Assembly (NCBI GenBank): GCA_015227615.1
Contig: JAALGZ010000022.1
Location: 62,001 to 126,000 of the forward strand
DNA from: Labyrinthula sp. Ha
Taxonomy: Eukaryota; Sar; Bigyra; Labyrinthulida; Labyrinthulaceae
Length of the DNA: 64,000 bases
Direction: 5' to 3'
Each line of letters begins with the position of its first letter. The first letter of the stretch is position 1. This document shows, in pieces, positions 47,812 through 56,432 of this stretch. Under the pieces are notes generated by a model. It did not search any database. It was given only the letters and a program-made list of their open reading frames with translations, and was not told where the DNA came from. A program made the translations under genes and the position numbers.

Positions 47812-49038
47812 TCAAGGGTATTCTGAATCCTGAATAGCACCATATCCGTTTGTATACATAAATCCCCCTCCTTGTTCATCTTCCAAGAAATTATCTAATT
47901 TCTTTCTAAGCTCAACCAAGTCGTATACTTGATTGTCCATCTTCTCTTTGGATTCATTCCACTCATCTTTTTCATCTCTTATTTCTCTATTAATCAGTTT
48001 TTCAATAACCATTTCAAGCGATAGAAATCCAATGGCTTCCTTTTTCTTATTATACACAATACCCAGGTGCGATCTACCGGTTCTAAATCTCTTCAATAGG
48101 TGAAATAAACCTTCATCTTCTTCTACCTCAAAAATAGGATGAATTTGCAAATCTCGAACATAAACAGGACGTTGAGATCCAAGATTCAAATTCTGTCTAG
48201 GCAAAGTTTTCGTAAGCAAGATCCCAATAAAATGTTCTTTTGATCCTTTAAAAATTGGAATTCTTGAATGTCCGGCATCTTGAATATCTCGAAGTAAGTT
48301 TGCATCTAATAGAGAATAATAATCAATAGAAAATATTTTATTTATAGATAACATGTGTTTTTTTGCTTTTGTTTTCTGCAGCATTAAAGTGCCCAAAATA
48401 ATATCTTTTTCATCCGTTGATAAATGAACCGAATTTGTCGATACGAGATTTTTCAAACCCGATCTCGATAACTTCATATTCCCAATCTCGCTCTCGCTCT
48501 CCATAGACGGTTTTCCTAGTAAGAAATCAAGCATTCGAGAAATCGGGAAGCAAATGGGAAAGAGAAGTATTGTTAAAACATACAAAGGAAAAGTAAAAAG
48601 TAAAGTTAAAGAGAGAGAAAATTTTAAACATAAAGCTTGAGGAATAATTTCACCAAAAAGAACGAGAAATGTTACAGAAAGTAAAATTGCGAAATGCTTT
48701 GGCATAATTAGATCCATGAAAATAGGTAGAGTTTCCATAGCCAAGGAATTAGCCACTAATAGAGTTACAAGAACTAAATGAGTATTTCTTATTAAATTTG
48801 ATAGTAGAGAAATTAAAAAAAGTTTTGTTTTATTTGACATATTTTGTGGTTTGCTTTGGATTTCATTCTTGTAGGTTATTAATTGTAAAGGAGTTATTTG
48901 AAACAAGCCTTGTTGTAGTCCAGACATAATTCCACCTAATAGGACCAGGAAAACACAAAATATTGCATAATTGATGGCGTCTTTTCCTGTTGTCTTCCAA
49001 TCATCAAAACAGGGATCTTGTTCAAAGTTTGGTTTCAT
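47812..49038 (-). CDS. CNNM/CorC-type membrane protein (DUF21 plus CBS pair)
   Basis: 408 residues, single exon. The N-terminal part (about 20-180) is a DUF21 transmembrane domain with helices around residues 24-48, 75-100, 110-135 and 145-170. It contains the family motif GEIIPQAL, where the helix-breaking proline lies in the Mg/Na site of the family. About residues 210-360 fit a CBS-pair (Bateman) module with the LLxxIQDAGHSRIPIF and IGILLTKTL patterns. The tail is charged. Family knowledge links CNNM proteins to magnesium efflux or its regulation; that role here is inference. It lacks the extracellular domain and cyclic-nucleotide-like domain of animal CNNMs, so it resembles the short plant and yeast forms (Mam3-like). 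It is divergent from the methyltransferase gene, with 129 bp between starts. Confidence 0.9.
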   Translation of the reverse strand: MKPNFEQDPCFDDWKTTGKDAINYAIFCVFLVLLGGIMSGLQQGLFQITPLQLITYKNEIQSKPQNMSNKTKLFLISLLSNLIRNTHLVLVTLLVANSLAMETLPIFMDLIMPKHFAILLSVTFLVLFGEIIPQALCLKFSLSLTLLFTFPLYVLTILLFPICFPISRMLDFLLGKPSMESESEIGNMKLSRSGLKNLVSTNSVHLSTDEKDIILGTLMLQKTKAKKHMLSINKIFSIDYYSLLDANLLRDIQDAGHSRIPIFKGSKEHFIGILLTKTLPRQNLNLGSQRPVYVRDLQIHPIFEVEEDEGLFHLLKRFRTGRSHLGIVYNKKKEAIGFLSLEMVIEKLINREIRDEKDEWNESKEKMDNQVYDLVELRKKLDNFLEDEQGGGFMYTNGYGAIQDSEYP

Positions 49039-49167
49039 GTTTCTCTATTTCGATAAATTTCGTGAAAGTTATCGGTAACACAATGGTGTATTACTGCTTC
49101 ATAAACCAAAAGAACTTTGTAACAAAAGAACTGAAATAAAAAATAAATACTAAGGCATAAAATAGAC
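49039..49167. promoter_or_regulatory. Short divergent promoter region
   Basis: The 129 bp between two divergent ATGs must hold both promoters and leaders. It is AT-rich; no TATA box stands out from the background. The pair may be co-regulated, which is an inference from spacing only. Confidence 0.4.
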
Positions 49168-50187
49168 ATGAAACAAAAACGAAATATACAAAGTATAAAG
49201 TCTAAAAAAGATAAAAGTATAAAGTCTCTACCGCTTGCTCAAAAAATCGTGTTTGGATTTTTCTTATATATTTTCTACTTTTTACAAGTGATATGTTTCA
49301 CAAGAAAATTAACTTATAGAAGCGATGAGGTTAATAAACTCTCAAGAACAAATGTTGTAAAATTATTTGATTTTTGGTTGTTCAATACTCTTAAAATAAG
49401 AAAAGATGAAAATTCAAAGTTATTATTGGAAAGTTTACCTTTTGTTTCTGTTCTTCTGTTACAACTTTCTCGTACAATAATTCTTCTTGGTAATTCTTTA
49501 TCCTTTCAAGGAAAAATAAGATTACAAGTTTATCAAAATTCAACAACAGATTTTGAAAGAAGAATTTCACGAACTTCATATTTTGATGAAAAAATATTCA
49601 ACTCAAAAGAAAAACAAATTATATTTGTTGGAAGTCAACTTTGTACAAGAAGTTTTTCTCAAGCAAGAAAAAAAGTTTATGAATTAGATGTAAAAAAGGC
49701 ATTTCGACATAAAAAAAGTATTAAGACATACAAGTATAACTCAATTTATGTAAATTTTCAAATGCAAAATCTTGATCAAAAAGGAATTCCTTCATTAAAA
49801 ACAATACTATTAAAAAAAGGTTGGAAAGAATATAAAGATTCTTTATTTATATTAGAAGAAGTTTTTTCTTCTAACAGGAAAGATTTAGTATCTAAGTTTT
49901 TAGACGAAATAGCTCAAATAAGAAAAAGCAAAGTACTTTTAGATTATTTTGACGCTTCTGCTATTAATTTTTTCTCTTTATTTTTTCTATTGGTTTCTCG
50001 AAATATGATTATAAACGGAATAAAATCAAAAAATAAAAGAAAAAATGTTGAAAAATATTTTAAATCATATGGTTTTCAAATTGAAGAACATGTCAGATTA
50101 AAGAATTTAAATTATGGTCTAATTTATCTTTCGACGAAGAGAAAGAAAAACTACTCAAGTTCAGATTCAACTATTTCACTAAACTAA
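49168..50187 (+). CDS. Leucine carboxyl methyltransferase-like SAM methyltransferase
   Basis: 339 residues, single exon. The order of motifs fits the LCM family (Pfam PF04072 type). RTSYFDEKIF is the R-T-x-F-D motif. IIFVGSQLCTRSF corresponds to the SAM-binding glycine strand (usually LGAGLDTR). YELDVKKAFRHKK matches the E-x-D acidic strand and following helix. A FILEEVF stretch sits where the family has its GLLMYL-like segment. The second G of the usual GAG loop is replaced (VGSQLCTR), so catalytic competence is uncertain. Residues 27-49 are hydrophobic and may anchor it in a membrane. Family members methylate PP2A C-termini or small carboxylates; the substrate here is unknown. The protein is unusually rich in Lys, Ser and Phe. 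Its stop codon overlaps the convergent gene by 9 bp. Confidence 0.7.
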   Translation: MKQKRNIQSIKSKKDKSIKSLPLAQKIVFGFFLYIFYFLQVICFTRKLTYRSDEVNKLSRTNVVKLFDFWLFNTLKIRKDENSKLLLESLPFVSVLLLQLSRTIILLGNSLSFQGKIRLQVYQNSTTDFERRISRTSYFDEKIFNSKEKQIIFVGSQLCTRSFSQARKKVYELDVKKAFRHKKSIKTYKYNSIYVNFQMQNLDQKGIPSLKTILLKKGWKEYKDSLFILEEVFSSNRKDLVSKFLDEIAQIRKSKVLLDYFDASAINFFSLFFLLVSRNMIINGIKSKNKRKNVEKYFKSYGFQIEEHVRLKNLNYGLIYLSTKRKKNYSSSDSTISLN

Positions 50188-51038
50188 TTTTTTTTTCTGT
50201 TTCAGATACTTTTTTATAATTAATATCATCCAGAAAACATTTAGAAAGTTTATTATTATATTAGCAATTAGATAATAATAAACTGGAAATTTATAATGTT
50301 CTTTTTTGTTTTTAATAAGATCTAAAGTATCTTGAAAAAACTCAAAACTTATTTTAACTCCATACAAAATTCTCACAGCAAAAAAACTTAAACCAAACAA
50401 AGTTTGATTTACCTCAACCCAAAATCCCTACTTCATAAATAAAACATTAAAAAAATACTCTTCTTCCTGCTAAAAGCAATAATTTTCTCAAAACCATGAA
50501 AATGGAACTGATTTCAAACAATAAAAATCTTGGTCCATAATAATTTAAATACGGGAATTGCCCAAAAAGATAACAAAGAGCGCATACAAACTAAACTCAA
50601 ATTAAAACAAATCTGTACAGCGTGAATTATAGTTCCTGGATCTTTTATACCTTGTCTAAAACACGTCGAAAGATCCCAACAAAAATAAGCAAAAGAATAA
50701 CCCACAACAAAAGTTGCGGAATCTGAGAACCCATACCTTAAATTAAAGAAAAAAATGGGATACATTCTATCTGACATCATTGCTGAAGTTGGAAAGTAAA
50801 TTGCATACATACTAAGTATACATGAAGATACGTGGTGAAAAAGTCCAACTACTGAATCTGTCCACTGTTGGAGGTTCTCCTCAAGTATGTATTTTGGTGC
50901 AGCTAATTTCGATATTGTTTCAAGAACGTGAAACCCAGTGAAAAAGGTCTAAATATTAAAGAATATAAGAATATTTGCTAATGATCTTGTTAATTGGGTT
51001 GGTTGCACTGCTAAGCCAAGGAAAGAAAGAAGTGTCAT
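50179..51038 (-). CDS. TLC-domain membrane protein, spliced with short introns
   Basis: A TRAM/LAG1/CLN8 (TLC) domain protein of about 240 residues, with several helices in an ER-type membrane protein. Minus-strand exons that keep the domain in frame: 51038-51009 (uncertain), 50948-50575, 50528-50459 and 50427-50179. The introns are about 60 nt (GTGCAA...TTTAG, uncertain), 46 nt (GTTATC...CCAAG) and 31 nt (GTATTT...AGTAG). Family-like patterns are WTDSVVGLFHHVSS (first loop), GYSFAYFCWDL, the GTIIHAVQ helix with a conserved His, FEISSIFMVLRKLLL (the usual E-x-S-T-P-F-x-x-x-R-W motif), and VNQTLFGLSFFAVRI. Such proteins act in lipid sensing, ceramide synthesis or transport; here it lacks the ceramide synthase HH motif, so it is TLCD/TMEM56-like. 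The last exon overlaps the 3' end of the methyltransferase gene. Confidence 0.7.
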
Positions 51039-54000
51039 ATTTTTGTTATACAATGTTTATCGTATTATATTTACTGCGTGTAATTTTAGGGGTGGTACAT
51101 AATTTTGGGCAATTCCAAAAAATATTTGTGACGTGGCACCATATTTCTATATGAGCGGTACAAAAAGAGTTTTTACAGAAGTAGAGTAGTTCTATTCTTC
51201 AATAGGGTGAAAATTATGAAAAACAAGAAAAAATTGTTTTGCTACCGTGTTGCGCTTGATTTTTGCCTTTTTTTGTACTTCTCTTGAACGCTGATATTAT
51301 CTGATTTGACTCTTGTGAAGTTGTGTTTATGAGAGTTCATGCCCTTGTGAGGGGCTTTCTGCGCTTATTCTTGCCATTAGGCTTTTCATAGGTAGTTCTG
51401 TTGCACTTGTTGTTCTTATGGTTAAGTTTTCGTTTCCGATATTTACATCAAGCAGTTTGTGGGGAGCACAGTCCGTATGATGAGGAACAGGACCAGTTTC
51501 AAAGGAAAGCTTAGTGAACCACTTTGGGGGAGCAAGTTGTGATATTAGATATTTGAGACAGGTATTAAATAAATTTCTTGTCTCCTCGTGTCTAAATTCA
51601 ACATTATAGTGTATATTTTTTAACACAAATCAACCCCACACATTTAGTACAATTAGTCAGGAAGAGAGAATGTCTAGGATTCCGCAAAGGGGACTTCTTT
51701 GATTTAACTGTTACAATCGTGTATATTCTACCCAGTAGTTAACACCCTTCTTAGACTAAGATAAAATGCACCTGGTCAAAACTACGGTACTCAGACAAAA
51801 CCGGTATCATTAATACAGTAGGAATGTTTCGCACTAACTATTATTTCTATCTACAAAATATGATAATCTGTTCCTCTTTTTTCGTGTGATTTATTTTATT
51901 AACTACCTATTGGGGCCAGCTTAGCTGTGTACCTATCGAAATCAGGGAGATGGAAATAGTTGAAGGATTGCTCTTCTCACATATGGCTCAAATCCCGCCG
52001 CTTTCTTTGGAAAACTTGTAGGTAATAAGATAGGTTATACTTGCACTTCTTGATGCTGTAATATGTCCGACGGACTTCATATCATTAGGACGTCTGTGTA
52101 TCTCAGGTAAGTGATCACTGAAATATAGCATTCCTTTATAAAAGCTAATATGTTGAACATCTACCCAACGTCGCCAGTATTATGCTTTAATCCTTCAGTT
52201 GCACTGCTTTGCTTTTTGTTGTTATTGCCATTAGCTTATTTCTCTTCCACATTATAGATAATATCTGCATGGGGAATGATGAAATCATACAAAATAGTTT
52301 TATGCTTTGTAGCATGTCCTGGTGTTATTTGACTCCTACTTTACCGGAGGATTTCCTTGTCTTAGTCTAGGATATCATAGTGATTTAGATTCTTGTCTGC
52401 ATAGACTTCAAATCTTTACCAACCTAAAGTGATACCTGAGGGGATGCTATGGAACAGCTAGTAATTGAATCAGCACTCTTCAAATATCATCCCTTTTCAA
52501 TTTCCAAATAAGTTTTGTCATTCACTCTAAGCTCTTGCAAAACTTTATCAACAGGGTTGTTGGTCCTTCGAGGAAAGCATAACTTCCGATGTGCATTATG
52601 TGCACATATATGCTGCAGATTCTCTTTGTTTTGCCTTGCATCAGTTCCTTACCCTTGTAATACCCATAGTTCTACTGATAAGCTGAATACTTTAGCTTAG
52701 CAACTTTAGTTAATTTTATAGTATACTGGTTTTCTAAAGAGTTCACTTAAAATTTCCGCCAAGGCATACCGCAGAGTTCTTTTGCACTAAGTTTAGTCTA
52801 TGGCTTCTGCGATCTACTGAGCAAGAATATTTAAGCTTCGCATAGTTTAATACTTGAAAACATAGTACCATGACTTAAATCGCGTGATCGGATGCTTTAA
52901 ATATTGTGTTGAGCGATTAGAGCTTAAACTTGAACCTTCTTTAAAAAAAATATACTTAATTTAAAATTAAACCTAACTTTGCGCACTTAGGTATAAATTT
53001 CTAACTAGAACTGAATTTGGGGATACCCTAAAGGTCATCCTTGAACCTCTTGAGTCTTTTTCTAGGAGCAGATAATATTAAATATTTACTTTTCTCTAAG
53101 CAGAGCCATAACTGTCTACATGAACTCCAATGATCGTGTCTCTGACTTGAAGCTTTCGTCGAGTCCTTAGGTCACGGTTCTTGACATATATGCAATTTCC
53201 TAGACTTGAAAACCACATTCGTTGGAAGATATTTCACCAATTAAGTAGTTGTTTCTGTCTGATAAGACTTTTAGTGCTCAATTATTATTCTGTCTAAGCA
53301 CCCATAGAAACCTTTTAGTTGTGACCCAATATTTAGCGTAGCGTTGGGATAAGAAATTTCAAATGCACTGACTTTGTCTCTGGAATCGGTTAAATTTTGC
53401 TAGTAGAACCTAGGGTGCACCAAACTCAAGTAACTTAAGCCTTAGGGCCAGTCTTTTCTGAAATCTGAAACTTTCATTGGGTACCACTCGCAAATTATAT
53501 AACTCCTTCACCTTGTGTTCTACAATACCTAGGGTTTTTGTTTCAGAAAATAGTCGAGTACATCCCCCTGGGGTGTTTTGAAGTTCTCTGTCATTTTTCT
53601 TTCATTTCCACGATTAATGGCCTTCTTGGTTGATAATCTTACCAATAAATAGACATATATATATATATATATTTCATATATATATTGTGGTATTTTTAGC
53701 TTGCTATAATTTACAGCACTATAGTGCCCGTAGCAATCCTATCATAGCCCAGAGATATCGTAGGTATCCTTTGAACGCAGCTCTTATGCTTTTCAGTCAA
53801 TCTAACTGTAAAGAAGTAAGACAAAATGCAATATTATTCTAACAAAATAAGTTTTTCAACTGTCAATCGTCCTGAAATCATTTATTTTCCTCAATTTTCA
53901 AGACATCTTTTTTAGTTTATATTGTTGTCCAAAAATATCATACACAACGGACATGTTTTTTTAACAAATAAACTAGTATCGACACCGGTGGTCCTGGTCT

Positions 54001-56432
54001 CTCGCTTTTGCAACTCTAATGTACTAGGGCAGATACCTAACATTAAGTCTGTGCTTGCTCACGAGTTATCTTAATGCTATTTGTCTCATTGATCTATCTA
54101 AAGTGTTCATTTTAACTATCTGTCAATATGTTCTTGGTTTCATAATTCTATTAATAAGCTATAGGTATCACTTCATATCTGTATCCTATTATGTAGACAA
54201 GATCAGTTGAAACCCCACCTCTATTTTCGAAGAGCGCGCTACTCTCTCAAGAGACGCTCTAATACATCTAGCAAAATTTTCATTAGACCTGACAGGAAAG
54301 AAACTACATCGGGTTGATTTTGGGCTCATTTACTTTGGTCAACAAATTAAGTAGCTCATGTACATATTTTCCACATATGACTGGTGCTCTTTAGCTGTAA
54401 TTATATTGTTTCACGATTTGGTTATTGTACCAAAGATAATGTCATGAAATAAGGTAAATGGTTTTGTTGTAATTGCCTATGCATTTGTACGTGTATTTAT
54501 TCTCTCCTACAACTTGTTACACCAGACCTGTTTTCATGTTCTCTAATAATCTCGTACGTATTGAATCAATATGTTGATGAATATAGTTTAGCATGGGTGT
54601 TGTAATGATAAATAATCGAGTTGTAACATTTTTTTCTTAGTGCACTCAAGAATTGGCTAAGGGGCTTGAACTTCCTATGGCATCAGCAACCCTAGCCCCG
54701 GTAGTTGGACACTCCTTCCTATTTTGCTTATAGTAGAGTCTCTTTGGTCTAACGTCCCGTGTAACTTGTACAAGAACTAGTTTAATTGACTGAAAATGCA
54801 AGTATTGTAGGCTAGCATTTGTTGATCTTTCTTACTGTGGTATTTCAATATCTCATGGTCGACAAATTCATTTGAGATTTTCCTACAATTCGCTCCCAAA
54901 TGTCTTATTCTGATTTGTTTTTAATTATACAAACGGTATAACCGAGGTACCATTCCTTACTCAAACACTGACATGAAAGAAACTTTATATGACAAGTTCC
55001 TTATTAGAAAGATTCACAAGTACAGCTAAGTGATATTATAGATTAGGATAGCTACAACATTACAGTTGTTGTCATGCTAATGCAAGTTCTCTCCAGTTGA
55101 GCGTAGTTCCTTTCTTACAAGAGTCAAGTTCCATTTGCAAAACGTTTATATTTCAGTAATCAGCTCTTGTTGTCTTCTCACGCGAGCCATCCACTTATCT
55201 ACATGAAGTTCAAATAATGTATACCATCCAAATTCATAGCTTGTGTCTTTCAAATGGCTTTAAGTCCTATAACATTTATTGTGCTATTTACATTTCTCTG
55301 CTTGACTAAAGCGATGAAGCTTCGCTCTCTACAATATACTGTGTTGGTCTGAAGATACTGTCACTAGTTGTGTTTTCTATGAATAGAGGGGTATGTTTAG
55401 GAACTTCACAGTACGTGGTACCGTTCTACTGAACAATAAACAAGCTGCGCCCGAAGAAGAGCTTCCTTAAGGTTTTTCTCACAGTGAAAGAATATTCTTA
55501 TGGCTTGTTCCCATTGTTAGTTTATGGAGTTTGAACTTAGCTAATCTCTCTTCTTGTCCAGGAAGCAGATTCTCTCAATCATGTAGAAATTAATTAAATC
55601 TTATAGTGTTCTTCTCTGCCTAAATTTTCTGGTTGAATTTCACGGAGGTGAATGTTTATCCTGAACTCGCAAGACTACTCTACGTTTATTATAAGAAGTG
55701 TTTACTTTTTGTCTGCAGATTAACATTTTTAGAGCTGTGGGTCTGGGCCGATAAACCTATCATATTCGAAGAGACATAACTAAGTTCCCTTTATAAATCC
55801 AAACCCTTAGTAGTTTGGCTGAAGAACAAACAAGTATAACCATAGGTTGAGTTTGAACTTAATCATTTAACTTTTCGTCTCAGAACCAAACCCAAAACTA
55901 GTGTAATGAATACTTTTATTTATTGTATTTTATTTATTCTTGTGCGTAGTTTATGTATGTCAAATACGTCTGTATATATTATTATTATTATAGAACTTTC
56001 TGTAAAACAATATAATATTAAATTTTTAAATGTTTGCACCAATTTTTATCTGGGAATATAATAACTAATATGGTTTATTTTATACAGTTCTCATTTCAGC
56101 AAAATATATATAACGTATAAATTATCTGAATATAAATACATTATCTATATAGTATTTTTATTATGTGTACTTTAATGATAAAAGTATTGGTTTATTTTAT
56201 AAAATATAATTTTACACAAGATAAATTGTTCAGATAAGAATTTATCGAATAGGAAGATGGTGAAAAATAAGAATGTGTATCGCTGCTAGGAATTCATAAC
56301 TAACTTCTCAGTAACATCTCTATCTTCTAACATACTTAAATTTACCTGATTTTTATTCCTAAATTAAATCCCAACTCCCAACTGGTTTCTGAGAAGTAAT
56401 TAAACACAAAACAAACATAAGAGAAACAACTG
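51039..56432. other. Long gene-poor stretch
   Basis: About 5.4 kb without a supportable gene. The minus-strand frame 51626-51327 (99 codons) is the most coding-like, with balanced composition, but has no start context or domain I recognise; it could be a relic. The region 51.3-55.9 kb is less AT-rich than real intergenic DNA nearby and may be decayed mobile DNA. A (TA)n tract lies at about 53654-53690. The final 500 bp before the oxidase gene are very AT-rich. Confidence 0.4.
56407..56416 (+). promoter_or_regulatory. CAAAACAAAC motif before a start codon
   Basis: CAAAACAAACATAAGAG lies 17-26 bp before the ATG at 56433, the same word as upstream of the genes starting at 5951 and 30253. The role is inferred. 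Confidence 0.3.

Noticed and set aside
51327-51626. 99-codon minus-strand frame
   Set aside because: Reasonable composition, but no start context, domain or partner exon; kept only as a note in the gene-poor region.
53654-53690. (TA)n tract
   Set aside because: Ordinary microsatellite; similar runs at 6502-6518, 13664-13680 and 19486-19502 give it no special meaning.
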